Origin: Stenotrophomonas sp. 169
Lineage (GTDB): Bacteria > Pseudomonadota > Gammaproteobacteria > Xanthomonadales > Xanthomonadaceae
Direction of reading: 5' to 3'
DNA length: 64,000 nucleotides
NCBI RefSeq assembly: GCF_014621775.1
Contig: NZ_CP061204.1
Coordinates: forward strand, 2,252,501 to 2,316,500
Part shown: piece after piece, positions 29,224 through 39,887 of the stretch
How positions within the stretch are numbered: the stretch's first letter is position 1
How the letters are laid out: each line of letters begins with the position of its first letter
Notes under the pieces: generated by a model
What the model saw: only the letters and a program-made list of their open reading frames with translations
The model's database searches: none
What the model was told of the DNA's origin: nothing
Translations under genes and position numbers: made by a program

Positions 29224-29619
29224 ATGTCCAACCTGATTTCCGACTACCTGGGTGTCCACGCCCAGGCCATGCCGTTGCGCGAGCAGCGCATGAAGCTGAT
29301 CGCCAGCAACCTCGGCAATGCTGACACCCCGGGCTACAAGGCCCAGGACATGGACTTCGATGCCGCCCTGCGCAGTGCCCAGGGGCAGGCCGGCAACGGC
29401 CTGATGAGCACCACCAACGAACAGCACCTGGCCATCGGCAACGGACTGAACCCGTTCCAGATCAGCCGCGAAGGGGTGCAGCCCAACCTCGACGGCAACA
29501 CCGTCGATCCCGATGCCGAGCGTGCCGCCTACGGCCGCGCCGCGCTGGAATACCGCGCCTCGCTGAGTTTCGTCGAATCCAAGGTGCGCTCCATGCTCAC
29601 CGCGATCACAGGGCAATAA
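29224..29619 (+). CDS. flgB: Flagellar proximal rod protein FlgB
   Basis: 131 aa. A rod subunit at the base of the axial structure, exported by the flagellar type III system. It shows the N-terminal rod signature (LIASNLGNADTPGYKAQDMDF) and the C-terminal helical region. First gene of the flgBCDEF operon; flgC follows after 3 bp. The ATG at 29224 has GGGAGC upstream. Confidence 0.96.
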   Translation: MSNLISDYLGVHAQAMPLREQRMKLIASNLGNADTPGYKAQDMDFDAALRSAQGQAGNGLMSTTNEQHLAIGNGLNPFQISREGVQPNLDGNTVDPDAERAAYGRAALEYRASLSFVESKVRSMLTAITGQ

Positions 29620-29622
29620 GCC

Positions 29623-30030
29623 ATGAGCAATCTCCCCATCTTCGACATCGCCGGGTCTGCCCTGCAGGCGCAGTCGGTGCGCATGAGCACCATCGCCTCC
29701 AACCTGGCCAACGCCGATTCGGTCGCCGGCTCGCCCGAGGCGGTGTACAAGCCGCTGGAGCCGATCTTCCAGGCGGTCACCAGCCGCACCGACCCGAATG
29801 TCACCTCGGTGCAGGTCAAGGAGATCCAGCAGAGCGACGCCGCCCCGATCAAACGCTACGAACCCGGCCATCCGCTGGCCGACGGCGACGGCTACATCTA
29901 CCAGGCCGACGTGGATCCGGTGGCGCAGATGGTCAACCTGATCTCTACCTCACGCAATTACCAGGCCGGCGTGGAAATGCTCGGTACCGCCAAGGAACTG
30001 GCCCTCGCCACGCTGACCATGGGCCGCTGA
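29623..30030 (+). CDS. flgC: Flagellar proximal rod protein FlgC
   Basis: 135 aa. A rod subunit with N-terminal STIASNLANADSVAGSPEAV and C-terminal VDPVAQMVNLISTSRNYQAG, the axial-protein end motifs. It lies between flgB and flgD and has standard length. Confidence 0.97.
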   Translation: MSNLPIFDIAGSALQAQSVRMSTIASNLANADSVAGSPEAVYKPLEPIFQAVTSRTDPNVTSVQVKEIQQSDAAPIKRYEPGHPLADGDGYIYQADVDPVAQMVNLISTSRNYQAGVEMLGTAKELALATLTMGR

Positions 30031-30053
30031 CGCGCGCCCCGGAGACGAACCCA

Positions 30054-30737
30054 ATGAGCACCGCCATCACCACCCAGTCCAGCCAGGATGTCTACTCCGC
30101 GCTGGGCCTGAACTCGCCCAACAGCAGCGCCAGCAAAAAGAAAGACACGTTGGAGCAGGCCGATTTCCTGCGCCTGATGACCGAGCAGCTGCAGCACCAG
30201 GATCCATTGAAGCCGATGGACAACACGCAGATGGTCGCGCAGATGGCACAGATGTCGACCGTGCAGGGCATCACCGACCTCAACACCACGGTCAAGGGGT
30301 TCCAGAGCTCGATGGCCAGCGACCAGGTATTGCGCGGCGCCGCGCTGGTCGGCCACGACGTGCTGGTGCCTTCGGAGAAGATGGTGCTGGAAAGCGAGGG
30401 CACCGTCGGTGGCCTCGTGGCTGCACCGAGCGCCGGCATGATCAACGTGGACATCACCGATGCCAACGGTCTGAAGGTGGCCCAGATCACGGTGGAGGCC
30501 GCCGCAGCCGGTGAGACCAACTTCGTGTGGGACGGCAAGGACAGCAGCGGCAACCGCCTGCCGCCGGGCAACTACTCGCTGGTGGCCAACCACACCGACA
30601 CCGCCGGGGCGAAGACCAAGCTCGGCACGTACGTGGAAGCGCCGGTGGAAAGCGTGACCGTCGGTTCCGACGGGCTGTACCTGAATCTCAAGGGATTGGG
30701 CGCCGCCCCGATCGATTACGTGCTCCGCATCAGCTGA
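30054..30737 (+). CDS. flgD: Hook assembly scaffold FlgD
   Basis: 227 aa. The hook cap that guides FlgE polymerisation and is discarded afterwards. It has the conserved N-terminal segment QADFLRLMTEQLQHQDPLKP, then FlgD Tudor/Ig-like domains with FVWDGKDSSGNRLPPGNYSL. Located directly before flgE. Confidence 0.97.
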   Translation: MSTAITTQSSQDVYSALGLNSPNSSASKKKDTLEQADFLRLMTEQLQHQDPLKPMDNTQMVAQMAQMSTVQGITDLNTTVKGFQSSMASDQVLRGAALVGHDVLVPSEKMVLESEGTVGGLVAAPSAGMINVDITDANGLKVAQITVEAAAAGETNFVWDGKDSSGNRLPPGNYSLVANHTDTAGAKTKLGTYVEAPVESVTVGSDGLYLNLKGLGAAPIDYVLRIS

Positions 30738-30768
30738 GCCCCCAGACCGCTTCAACGAGGAGTCCACC

Positions 30769-31992
30769 ATGGCTTTCAACGTCTCGCTGTCCGGCATCAA
30801 CGCCGCCAACACCGACCTCAGTGTCACCGCCAACAACGTCGCCAACGTCAACACCACCGGCTTCAAGCAGTCGCGCGCTGAATTCGCCGACCTGTTCTCG
30901 GCCACCAGCTACGGCCTGTCGCGCAATGCGGTGGGTTCGGGCGCACGCGTGTCCAACGTCGCCCAGCAGTTCAGCCAGGGCAACAATTCGCAGACCGGTC
31001 GCAGCCTGGATCTGGCCGTGTCGGGCGAAGGCTTCTTCACCATGAGCGTCAACGGCCAGCGCGCCTATTCGCGCGCTGGCAACTTCCAGACCGACGCGCA
31101 GGGCTTCGTGATCAACCCTGCCGGCGCGCGCCTGCAGGTGTTCACCCCCAATGCCGATGGCACGACCTTCGATTCCGGGCGCTTGACCGACCTGCAGCTG
31201 CTGACCACCGACAGCCCGCCCAAGCAGACCGGCAACGTGCAGCTGGCCTTCACCCTGCCCGCCAACAGCACCCAGCCGACCGTGACGCCGTTCGATCCCA
31301 CCGACTCGAACAGCTACAGCCAGTCCAGCGGCGGCGTGACCGTGTACGACTCGCTGGGTGTCAGCCATACGCAGACCTCCTACTTCGTCAAGGGCGCCAC
31401 CGCCAACGAATGGCAGGTGTACAACTACGTGGACGGCCAGTCGGCCGGCGCACCGAGCACGCTGCAGTTCAGCGAAAGCGGCGCCCTGGTCGCCCCGGCG
31501 AACGGCCGCATCACGCTGGATGGCTTCACCCCCGCCACCGGTGCCGGCCAGCTCAACCTGACCCTGGACGTGGCCGGCTCCACCCAGTACGGCGAGAAGT
31601 TCGCACTGCGCAACTTCCAGCAGGACGGCTACGCGGCCGGCAAGCTCAACGAGATCAGCGTGTCCGAGCAGGGCGTGGTGTTCGCGCGGTACTCGAACGG
31701 TGATGACAAGGCACTGGGCCAGGTCGCCCTGACCAACTTCAACAACGCACAGGGCCTGCAGTCCACCGGCGACAACATGTGGGTGGAGACCTTCTCCTCC
31801 GGTTCGCCGCGCACCTCGGCGCCGGATTCGTCGGACCTGGGCAAGATCCAGGCCGGCGCACTGGAATCGTCCACCGTGGACCTCACCGAGCAGCTGGTGA
31901 ACATGATCGTGGCCCAGCGTAATTTCCAGGCCAACTCGCAGATGCTCAGCACCCAGGACCAGGTCACGCAGACCATCATCAACATCCGTTGA
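30769..31992 (+). CDS. flgE: Flagellar hook protein FlgE
   Basis: 407 aa, the main hook subunit. The N-terminus MAFNVSLSGINAANTDLSVT and the C-terminal ESSTVDLTEQLVNMIVAQRN are axial-family signatures. The central region forms the exposed hook domain. An AACGAGGAG ribosome site precedes the ATG. Confidence 0.97.
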   Translation: MAFNVSLSGINAANTDLSVTANNVANVNTTGFKQSRAEFADLFSATSYGLSRNAVGSGARVSNVAQQFSQGNNSQTGRSLDLAVSGEGFFTMSVNGQRAYSRAGNFQTDAQGFVINPAGARLQVFTPNADGTTFDSGRLTDLQLLTTDSPPKQTGNVQLAFTLPANSTQPTVTPFDPTDSNSYSQSSGGVTVYDSLGVSHTQTSYFVKGATANEWQVYNYVDGQSAGAPSTLQFSESGALVAPANGRITLDGFTPATGAGQLNLTLDVAGSTQYGEKFALRNFQQDGYAAGKLNEISVSEQGVVFARYSNGDDKALGQVALTNFNNAQGLQSTGDNMWVETFSSGSPRTSAPDSSDLGKIQAGALESSTVDLTEQLVNMIVAQRNFQANSQMLSTQDQVTQTIINIR

Positions 31993-32027
31993 TGATGGCC
32001 GACTGACCGCAGCACGGAGCTTCCACG

Positions 32028-32777
32028 ATGGACAAGGCCCTCTACGTCGCGATGACCGGTGCGCGCGCTTCCCTGCAGGCGCAGGGCACGCTGTCGCACA
32101 ACATCGCCAATACCGATACGCCTGGCTTCAAGGAAGCACTGGCCAACACCGAAGCGTTCCCGATCCGCGGACCGGGCTTCGCCTCGCGGGTGGACGCCGT
32201 GCACGTGGATGCAGGGTTCAACCGCCGCATGGGCGCCCAGCACATCACCGGCAACCCGCTGGACCTGTCACTGCAGGCCGGCAGCTGGCTGACCGTGCAG
32301 GCACCCGGCGGCGGCGAGGCCTATACGCGTGGCGCCGCCCTGTCACTGACGCCGAATGGCCAACTGGTCACCGCCGGTGGCCATGCGGTGCTGGATGAGA
32401 ACGAAAACCCGATCGCCATCCCGCCCCACCAGGCGATGGAGATCGGCAACGACGGCACGATCTCGATCATTCCGCTGGGGGAAGGCCCGCAGACGATGGC
32501 AGTGGTCGGCCGGATCAAGGTGGTGGCCGCCGACGATGCGCGGCTGGAGCGCGGCCTGGACGGCCTGTTCCGCAACACCGATCCACAGCGGCCGTTCGTG
32601 CAGACCCAGGGCAAGGCCCTGGAAAGCGGCCAGCTGGAAGGCAGCAACGTGGATGCCGCCGGCGCGCTGGTGCAGATGATCCAGCTGCAGCGCCAGTACG
32701 AAATGCAGGTCAAGGTGATCAAGCACGGCGACGAGAACGCACGCAGCGCCAACAGCCTGCTGCGCCTGAACGGCTGA
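32028..32777 (+). CDS. flgF: Flagellar distal rod protein FlgF
   Basis: 249 aa. A rod subunit with N-terminal ALYVAMTGARASLQAQGTLS and C-terminal SNVDAAGALVQMIQLQRQYE. Last gene of the first flg operon; a sigma-54 promoter for flgG follows in the 135-bp gap. Confidence 0.96.
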   Translation: MDKALYVAMTGARASLQAQGTLSHNIANTDTPGFKEALANTEAFPIRGPGFASRVDAVHVDAGFNRRMGAQHITGNPLDLSLQAGSWLTVQAPGGGEAYTRGAALSLTPNGQLVTAGGHAVLDENENPIAIPPHQAMEIGNDGTISIIPLGEGPQTMAVVGRIKVVAADDARLERGLDGLFRNTDPQRPFVQTQGKALESGQLEGSNVDAAGALVQMIQLQRQYEMQVKVIKHGDENARSANSLLRLNG

Positions 32778-32813
32778 CCCGCCGACAGATGACGGAAATC
32801 CGGCGCGCCGCAA

Positions 32814-32829
32814 TGGCACGCCGCTTGCA
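32814..32829 (+). promoter_or_regulatory. Sigma-54 promoter of flgGHIJKL
   Basis: TGGCAC, 5 bp (GCCGC), TTGCA, between flgF and flgG, 84 bp before the flgG ATG. It splits the flg genes into two transcription units. Confidence 0.85.
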
Positions 32830-32912
32830 GTACCCCCTGTGAAGCACCTGCGCCTGTCGCAGGTCATCCGCCCCGACCACGTCGGCGCGGGCAACCAGCA
32901 GAGGAACTGACC

Positions 32913-33698
32913 ATGAACCAGGCACTGTGGATCGCCAAGACCGGACTGGACGCGCAGCAGACGCGCATGTCGGTGGTGTCCAACAACCTCGCCAATACGA
33001 ACACGACCGGCTTCAAGCAGGACCGTGCCAGTTTCGAGGATCTGTTGTACCAGCAGGTGCGTCAGCCCGGTGGCGCCTCGTCGGCGCAGACCCAGCTGCC
33101 GACCGGCCTGCAGCTGGGCACGGGTGTGCGCGTGGTCGCCACGGCGAAGAACTTCGAGCAGGGCAGCCAGCAGCAGACCGGTCGCGCGCTGGACGTGATG
33201 GTCAACGGACGCGGCTTCTTCGAAGTGTCGATGCCCGACGGCAGCTCCGCGTTCACCCGCGATGGTTCGTTCAAGGTCAACCAGGACGGTGAGCTGGTCA
33301 CCAACAGCGGTTACCCCGTGCAGCCCGGCATCCAGATCCCGGAAGGTGCGCAGACGCTGACCATCGGCACCGACGGCACCGTCAGCGTGAAGATGGCCGA
33401 CGACGCGGCCACCGTGGAGATCGGCGCGCTCACGCTGACCGACTTCATCAATCCGGCCGGCCTGCAGGCCCGCGGCGAAAACCTGTACCTGGAAACGACC
33501 GCATCAGGCCCCGCGCAGAACGGCAACCCCGGCCTCAACGGCCTGGGCAACGTGGTCCAGGGTGCGCTGGAAGGCAGCAACGTCAACGTGGTCGAAGAGC
33601 TGGTGTCGATGATCGAAACCCAGCGCGCCTATGAAATGAACGCCAAGGCGATTTCGACCACCGACTCGATGCTCGGCTACCTCAACAACAACGTCTGA
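32913..33698 (+). CDS. flgG: Flagellar distal rod protein FlgG
   Basis: 261 aa. It forms most of the distal rod. It starts [20 protein letters not shown] and ends with the axial motif [20 protein letters not shown]. It has an AGAGGAA ribosome site and its own sigma-54 promoter. Confidence 0.97.
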   Translation: MNQALWIAKTGLDAQQTRMSVVSNNLANTNTTGFKQDRASFEDLLYQQVRQPGGASSAQTQLPTGLQLGTGVRVVATAKNFEQGSQQQTGRALDVMVNGRGFFEVSMPDGSSAFTRDGSFKVNQDGELVTNSGYPVQPGIQIPEGAQTLTIGTDGTVSVKMADDAATVEIGALTLTDFINPAGLQARGENLYLETTASGPAQNGNPGLNGLGNVVQGALEGSNVNVVEELVSMIETQRAYEMNAKAISTTDSMLGYLNNNV

Positions 33699-33711
33699 CC
33701 GGACCGCCATC

Positions 33712-34404
33712 ATGCTGCTTCCCGCCTCCCTCGCCCGCCTGTCCCTTGCTGCCGCCGCCATCGCGCTGCTGGGCGGCTGCGTGATCGCCGGCGACGTGCG
33801 TCCCTACCCGGCGATGCTGCCGGTGCAGCCGGTGATGCCGCTGCAGTCGCAGGCTACCGCCGGCGCGATCTACGCCGCCGGCCCGTCACTGCAGCTGTAT
33901 TCGGACCGTCGTGCGCGCGACGTGGGCGACCTGTTGACCATCACCCTGCTGGAAAACACCCAGGCGCAGATGAGCGCCAACACCGCCACCAGCAAGGAGT
34001 CCGAGCTGGCCATCGGGACGCCGACGATTTTCGGCGCGCCGGTCACCCTGGGCGGCAAGGACATTCTGTCGGCCACCGCGAACGGTTCGCGTGATTTCAC
34101 CGGCCGTGGCAACAGCGCGCAGAGCAACCGCCTGCAGGGCAACGTGACCGTCACGGTGATGCAGCGACTGCCGAACGGCAACCTGGTCGTGCAGGGGCAG
34201 AAGAACCTGCGTCTGAACCAGGGCGACGAGCTGGTGCAGGTGCAGGGCATCGTGCGCGCCGCCGACATCGGCCCGGACAACACCATTCCTTCCAGCCGCG
34301 TTGCCGATGCCCGCATCGTCTACGGCGGTCGTGGCGCGGTCGCCCAGTCCAATGCCATGGGCTGGCTGAGCCGCTTCTTCAACTCCGGCCTGGCGCCGTT
34401 CTGA
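33712..34404 (+). CDS. flgH: Flagellar L-ring lipoprotein FlgH
   Basis: 230 aa, an outer-membrane lipoprotein that forms the L ring around the rod. The lipobox ALLGGC places the lipidated Cys at residue 23. The family segment [20 protein letters not shown] is clear. flgI follows after 2 bp. Confidence 0.97.
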   Translation: MLLPASLARLSLAAAAIALLGGCVIAGDVRPYPAMLPVQPVMPLQSQATAGAIYAAGPSLQLYSDRRARDVGDLLTITLLENTQAQMSANTATSKESELAIGTPTIFGAPVTLGGKDILSATANGSRDFTGRGNSAQSNRLQGNVTVTVMQRLPNGNLVVQGQKNLRLNQGDELVQVQGIVRAADIGPDNTIPSSRVADARIVYGGRGAVAQSNAMGWLSRFFNSGLAPF

Positions 34405-34406
34405 GC

Positions 34407-35534
34407 ATGCCTGCCATGACCCTTACCTCTTTCCCCGCCCGCCTGCTGATCGCCGCGCTGGCCGTTGCTGCCGCCGCGCTGCCCGCGCACGCTGAGCGCA
34501 TCAAGGACATCGCCCAGGTCGGCGGCGTGCGCGGCAATGCGCTGGTCGGCTACGGCCTGGTGGTCGGCCTGGACGGCAGCGGCGACCGCACCAGCCAAGC
34601 CCCGTTCACTGTGCAGAGCCTGAAGAACCTGCTGGGCGAGCTGGGCGTCAATGTTCCGTCGAACGTCAATCCGCAGTTGAAGAACGTGGCAGCCGTGGCC
34701 ATCCACGCCGAGCTGCCGCCCTTCGCCAAACCCGGCCAGCCGATCGACATCACCGTGTCGTCGATCGGCAATGCGGTGTCGCTGCGCGGTGGCTCGCTGC
34801 TGATGGCCCCACTGAAGGGAGCCGACGGCCAAGTCTATGCGATCGCCCAGGGCAACCTGGTGGTCGGCGGCTTCGGCGCGCAGGGCCGCGATGGTTCCCG
34901 CGTTTCGGTCAACGTGCCGAGCGTCGGCCGCATTCCCAACGGCGCCACCGTCGAACGCGCGGTGCCGGATGTGTTCGGCGCCTCCGGCGAGATCACCCTC
35001 AACCTGCACCAGAACGACTTCACCACCGTGTCGCGCATGGTCGCGGCATTGAACAACGCCTTCGGTGACAACGTCGCCCGCGCCGTTGATGGCGGCACGG
35101 TCGCGGTGCAGTCGCCGACCGACCCCGGTGCCCGCATCGGTCTGTTGGCCCGCATCGAGAGTCTTGAACTCACCCCGGGCAGCGCGCCGGCCAAGGTCGT
35201 GGTGAACGCGCGTACCGGCACCGTGGTGATCGGCCAGCAGGTGCGCGTTGGCGCAGCGGCCATTTCGCACGGCTCGCTGACGGTGACCATCCAGGAAGGC
35301 AGCAACGTGAGCCAGCCCAATGCGCTGGCCGGCGGCCAGACCGTGGTGACCCCGCAGTCCACCATCACCGCCACCAACGAGGGCAGCCGCATGTTCAAGT
35401 TCAACGGCGGCACCTCGCTGGATGAAATCGTGCACGCGGTCAATGCCGTGGGCGCCGCACCGGGTGACCTGATCGCGATCCTGGAAGCCCTCAAGCAGGC
35501 CGGTGCGCTGAGCGCCGAGCTCGAGGTCATCTGA
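34407..35534 (+). CDS. flgI: Flagellar P-ring protein FlgI
   Basis: 375 aa, a periplasmic ring protein. A signal peptide ends around ALPAHA, followed by [20 protein letters not shown], the mature N-terminal family motif. The C-terminal [20 protein letters not shown] is canonical. FlgA, encoded upstream on the other strand, is its chaperone. The start could be the second Met at 34416. Confidence 0.97.
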   Translation: MPAMTLTSFPARLLIAALAVAAAALPAHAERIKDIAQVGGVRGNALVGYGLVVGLDGSGDRTSQAPFTVQSLKNLLGELGVNVPSNVNPQLKNVAAVAIHAELPPFAKPGQPIDITVSSIGNAVSLRGGSLLMAPLKGADGQVYAIAQGNLVVGGFGAQGRDGSRVSVNVPSVGRIPNGATVERAVPDVFGASGEITLNLHQNDFTTVSRMVAALNNAFGDNVARAVDGGTVAVQSPTDPGARIGLLARIESLELTPGSAPAKVVVNARTGTVVIGQQVRVGAAAISHGSLTVTIQEGSNVSQPNALAGGQTVVTPQSTITATNEGSRMFKFNGGTSLDEIVHAVNAVGAAPGDLIAILEALKQAGALSAELEVI

Positions 35535-35535
35535 C

Positions 35536-36729
35536 ATGCGCATCCAGCCGGCCTTCGAACTCAATCCAGCACAGCGAACCGACCCGGCCCAGGTCGACAA
35601 GGTCGCGCGCCAGCTTGAAGGTCAGTTCGCGCAGATGATGGTCAAGAGCATGCGCGAGGCCAGCTTTGGCGATTCGCTGTTTCCCGGCGAAAACACCATA
35701 TTCCGCGAGATGTACGACCAGAAGATCGCCGAAGCGATGACGCGCGGCAAGGGACTGGGCCTGTCTGCGGTGATCACGCGCCAGCTTTCCGGCACGGACG
35801 GCGCCGGCCCGGCGCTGGACCCGCAGATCAAGCCGGCCGACGCCACCCGCGCGTACCAGCTCAATGCGCCCGCCACCAGCGCACCGCCCATGCCGCTCGA
35901 TGATGCCGACCAGGCCGTGCGCATGCTGCAGCAGATGGCCGCCGGCACCTCGCCGCGGATGCTGCAGCCGATGGAGCAGACGCTGGACCTGATCGCCGGC
36001 CGTGACAGCAGCAGCCTGCATCAGGCCCTGGGCAGCAGTGATCCGTACGCATCGCAGGCGCTGGCGGCGACTGCACCGGTAGCGGCTGAAGACCAGTGGT
36101 CGGCCACCGCGACCAACCGGGGCACCGGACCGTCGGCCATCGACACGTTGGCCAGCAGTTCGGCCGTGGCGCGGCTGGGCTCGCATACACCGGAAGGCTT
36201 CGTCGCCGGCATCTGGCAGCACGCACAGACCGCGGCCAAGGAACTCGGCGTGGACGCGCGTGCGCTGGTTGCACAGGCGGCGCTGGAAACCGGCTGGGGC
36301 AAGCGCCAGATCACCCATGGCGATGGCCGCAGCGCGCACAACCTGTTCGGCATCAAGGCCACCGGCTGGAGCGGTGACCGCGCCACGGTAGGCACCCACG
36401 AATACGTCGACGGCGCGCGCCGCAACGAAACGGCCAGCTTCCGCAGCTACAGCTCGCCAGCGGAAAGCTTCGCCGACTATGTGCGCCTGCTGAAGACCAA
36501 CCCGCGTTACCAGAAGGCCCTGCAGGCCGGTACCGACGTGCGCGGCTTCGCGCGCGGGCTGCAGCAGGCCGGCTATGCGACCGACCCGTCGTACGCCAAC
36601 AAGATCGCCAGCATTGCTGGTGGCCCGACCATCGAACGCGCGGTAGCCGCCATCGGCGATGCCGGCGCGCAGTTGGGTCGCACCTTCGCCAGCACTGCCC
36701 AGGCAGCGCTGGGCATCGCCCGTCGCTGA
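35536..36729 (+). CDS. flgJ: FlgJ: rod-capping protein with peptidoglycan hydrolase domain
   Basis: 397 aa. The N-terminal rod-binding domain (about residues 15-100, with QFAQMMVKSMREASFGDSLF) is followed by a variable linker. A C-terminal GH73 glucosaminidase domain follows, with catalytic-type Glu in AQAALETGWGKRQI and NLFGIKATGWSGD. It locally opens the cell wall for the rod. The two-domain form is the usual one in gammaproteobacteria. Confidence 0.96.
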   Translation: MRIQPAFELNPAQRTDPAQVDKVARQLEGQFAQMMVKSMREASFGDSLFPGENTIFREMYDQKIAEAMTRGKGLGLSAVITRQLSGTDGAGPALDPQIKPADATRAYQLNAPATSAPPMPLDDADQAVRMLQQMAAGTSPRMLQPMEQTLDLIAGRDSSSLHQALGSSDPYASQALAATAPVAAEDQWSATATNRGTGPSAIDTLASSSAVARLGSHTPEGFVAGIWQHAQTAAKELGVDARALVAQAALETGWGKRQITHGDGRSAHNLFGIKATGWSGDRATVGTHEYVDGARRNETASFRSYSSPAESFADYVRLLKTNPRYQKALQAGTDVRGFARGLQQAGYATDPSYANKIASIAGGPTIERAVAAIGDAGAQLGRTFASTAQAALGIARR

Positions 36730-36737
36730 GGACCCCT

Positions 36738-38618
36738 ATGACCAGCGTGCTCTCCACCGGTACCAGCGCCCTGCTCGCCTTCCAGCGTGCCCTGGCGACC
36801 ACCAGCCACAACGTAGCCAACATCAATACGGTGGGCTACAGCCGGCAGCGCGTGGACTTCGCCACCGCCGATCCGCAACAGATGGGGTATGGCACCGTAG
36901 GCAGCGGCACGCGCATCGCCGACATCCGCCGCGTCGCCGATCAGCTGGCCATTTCGCGCCTGCTGGACGGCAGTGGTGAGCTGGCGCGGTTGAAGCAGCT
37001 GTCGACCATGGCGGACCGCGTGGACTCGCTGTTTTCCGAAGCCTCGACGAACGTCGCCGGGGTGTGGTCGAACTTCTTCGACTCGGTCAGCGGGCTGTCG
37101 TCCAATGCGTCGGCTACCGCCGACCGGCAGAACGTACTGGACAGCGCCAATACGCTGGCCAACCGCTTCCGCCAGCTCAATACCAGCCTGGACAGCCTGA
37201 ACAGCGAGGTCAACAACGGCATCAGTGCCGCGGCGACCGAGATCAACCGATTGGCGGCCGAAGTCGCACAGATCAACGGGGCGATCGGCAGCAATGCCGC
37301 CAACGCCGCACCGGACCTGCTCGACCGTCGCGACCAGCTGATCGCCAGCCTGGTGGGGTACACCGGCGGCAACGCGGTGATCCAGGACGGCGGCTTCATG
37401 AACGTCTACACCGCCGGCGGCCAGGCGCTGGTGGTCGGTGCGACCGCCAGCAAGATCACCACCGTCACTGATGCCTACCAGCCCGAGCGCCTGCAGCTGG
37501 CGCTGGAAACCCAGGGCGCGAAGGTGGTGCTGGATTCCAAGGCGCTGGGCGGCCAGGTCGGTGGCCTGATGGAGTTCCGCGAGACCGTGCTGACGCCGGC
37601 GCAGGCTGAGCTCGGCAAGCTCGCTATCGGCCTGGCCAGCACCTTCAACGAGACCCATCGCAACGGTGTGGACCTGTACGGCCAGATGGGCACGGACCTG
37701 TTCAACATCGGCTCGCCGCGGGTGACCAACAACACCAGCAACACCGGCAGCGCCACGATCCAGGCCAGCTTCGGTGACCTGTCCAAGCTGGATGCACAGA
37801 ACATCGTGCTGCGCTTCGATGGCACCCAGTGGCAGGCCAACCGGGCCGACACCGGCGCCAGCCTGCCGTTGACCGGCAGCGGCAGCGCCGCCGATCCGCT
37901 GGTGATCAACGGCGTCGCGCTGGTGGTCGGCGGCACGCCTGCGGCCAATGACCGCTTCCTGCTGCAGCCCACCGCCAACGTGGCCGGCAGCATGAGCGTG
38001 GCGATCACCGATCCGTCGCGGCTCGCCGCCGCCGCGCCGATCAAGGGTGCCGCCGCGACCGCCAATACCGGCAGCGGCAAGCTGACCGACGTCAAGGTCG
38101 CCGATGCGGCCAACGGCGCGCTGCGCAATCCGGCAGCCATCGTCTTCACCGCCAACAACCAGTACACCATCAACGGTGCCGGCCCCTTCGCCTACACCGC
38201 CGGCCAGACCATCAGCGCCAACGGCTGGAGCTTCGTGCTGGATGGGGCGCCCAAGCCGGGCGACACCTTCAACATCACCCCGGTCGGTGCCGGTTCGTCG
38301 GACAACAGCAACGCACTGGCACTCGCCAAGGTCGAGAACGCAAAGACCTTCAACAGCGGCACGGTCACCTTGAACGGTGCCCTTGGCGGCCTGACCACCC
38401 AGGTCGGCGCGGCCGCCCGCTCGGCGCAGTACTCGCTGGATGCGCAGCAGGTCATCACCGACCAGGCGCAGGCCGCGCGTGATTCGGTGTCCGGGGTGAA
38501 CCTCGACGAAGAAGCGGCCGACATGCTCCGCCTGCAGCAGGCCTACCAGGCCGCCTCGCAGCTGATCTCCACCGCCGACACCATGTTCCAGACCATCCTC
38601 GGAGCCGTCTCGCGATGA
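36738..38618 (+). CDS. flgK: Hook-filament junction protein 1 FlgK
   Basis: 626 aa. N-terminal SVLSTGTSALLAFQRALATT and C-terminal MLRLQQAYQAASQLISTADT are conserved; the large central region is variable. FlgN is the export chaperone. It overlaps flgL by four bases. Confidence 0.96.
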   Translation: MTSVLSTGTSALLAFQRALATTSHNVANINTVGYSRQRVDFATADPQQMGYGTVGSGTRIADIRRVADQLAISRLLDGSGELARLKQLSTMADRVDSLFSEASTNVAGVWSNFFDSVSGLSSNASATADRQNVLDSANTLANRFRQLNTSLDSLNSEVNNGISAAATEINRLAAEVAQINGAIGSNAANAAPDLLDRRDQLIASLVGYTGGNAVIQDGGFMNVYTAGGQALVVGATASKITTVTDAYQPERLQLALETQGAKVVLDSKALGGQVGGLMEFRETVLTPAQAELGKLAIGLASTFNETHRNGVDLYGQMGTDLFNIGSPRVTNNTSNTGSATIQASFGDLSKLDAQNIVLRFDGTQWQANRADTGASLPLTGSGSAADPLVINGVALVVGGTPAANDRFLLQPTANVAGSMSVAITDPSRLAAAAPIKGAAATANTGSGKLTDVKVADAANGALRNPAAIVFTANNQYTINGAGPFAYTAGQTISANGWSFVLDGAPKPGDTFNITPVGAGSSDNSNALALAKVENAKTFNSGTVTLNGALGGLTTQVGAAARSAQYSLDAQQVITDQAQAARDSVSGVNLDEEAADMLRLQQAYQAASQLISTADTMFQTILGAVSR

Positions 38619-39823
38619 ATGACCGTATTTCCACCGGGATGATGTTCAGCCAGTCGGTTTCGCTGATGCTGGGCAAGCAGTCCAAGATCAACCACCTGGA
38701 ACAGCAGATCGCCACCGGCAGCAAGATCGTGTCGGCCAAGGACGATCCGGTCGCTGCCGGCACCGCCGTCGGCCTGGATCGCGTGGTGGCCGGGCTGGAA
38801 CAGCTCGGCAAGAACGCGAACAACGCGCAGAACCGCTTGGGCCTGCAGGAAAACGCGCTGGCCCAGGCCAACGAACTGATGACCCGCGCGGTGGAGCTGA
38901 CCATCCAGGCGAACACGCCGGTGCCCGGCAATACCGATCTGAAGGCGATCGTCAGCGAGCTCAAGACCATCCAGGACAGCCTGCTGTCGCTGGCCAACAG
39001 CAAGGACGGCAGCGGACGCTACCTGTTCGGCGGCAGCAACGATTCGGATGCGCCCTTCCTCAAGGCCGGCGGCGTGGTCAGCTACAACGGTGACCAGACC
39101 CAGCGCCAGGTGGAAGTGGCACCGGGCCAACTGGTCAACGACGCCCTGCCCGGCAGCGAAATCTTCATGCGCATCCGCACCGGCGACGGCACCGTCGACG
39201 CGGGCGCCGCCGCCGGCAACACCGGCAGTGGCCTGCTGACCTCGGTCAGTCGTGACGGCAGCGATGCCTGGACCGGTGGCGCGCTCAACGTGCGCTTCAC
39301 CGCAGCAGGCGCCGGTGCCTATGAAGTGCTGGATGACACCGGCGCGGTAGTGGCCACCGGCACCCACGCATCGGGCGAAGACATCGTGGTGGGCGGCGTG
39401 CGTCTGCGCATCGAGGGCGTGCCCGCTGCGGGCGACAGCTTCGGTGTGGTGGCCTCCAGTTCGCGCGACATCTTCGCCACGCTGGACACCTTGGTGGCCG
39501 CGCTGGAATCCGATCCACAGACCGCCGCCGACCGCACCGGCATGCAGAACCTGCTGCAGTCGAGCATGCGCGACATCACCCGCGCGTCGGAAACCATGAT
39601 CGATGCACGTGCCAAGGGCGGTGCCCAGCTGGCCGCCATCGACGATGCCGCCAGTGCACGCGAAGCCACCGCTGTAACCGTCAAATCCACCCTTTCCACC
39701 CTGCGTGACCTGGACTACGCCGATGCCATCGGCCAGTACAAGCTCGAAAACGCGGCCCTGCAGGCCGCGCAGACGATCTTCAGCCAGATGCAGGCGATGT
39801 CCCTGTTCAACAGTATCCGCTGA
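38615..39823 (+). CDS. flgL: Hook-filament junction protein 3 FlgL
   Basis: 402 aa, flagellin-like. The N-terminal helix MNDRISTGMMFSQSVSLMLG is followed by QQIATGSKIVSAKDDPVAAG. The C-terminal LENAALQAAQTIFSQMQAMS region packs against flagellin. The ATG overlaps the flgK stop. Only 64 bp separate it from the first flagellin gene, with no terminator. Confidence 0.96.
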   Translation: MNDRISTGMMFSQSVSLMLGKQSKINHLEQQIATGSKIVSAKDDPVAAGTAVGLDRVVAGLEQLGKNANNAQNRLGLQENALAQANELMTRAVELTIQANTPVPGNTDLKAIVSELKTIQDSLLSLANSKDGSGRYLFGGSNDSDAPFLKAGGVVSYNGDQTQRQVEVAPGQLVNDALPGSEIFMRIRTGDGTVDAGAAAGNTGSGLLTSVSRDGSDAWTGGALNVRFTAAGAGAYEVLDDTGAVVATGTHASGEDIVVGGVRLRIEGVPAAGDSFGVVASSSRDIFATLDTLVAALESDPQTAADRTGMQNLLQSSMRDITRASETMIDARAKGGAQLAAIDDAASAREATAVTVKSTLSTLRDLDYADAIGQYKLENAALQAAQTIFSQMQAMSLFNSIR

Positions 39824-39887
39824 CCTTCAACCGGGCGCCCTGAGCGCGCCTCTATCACCTGACCCGAGCAACCCACGGAGACGCCCC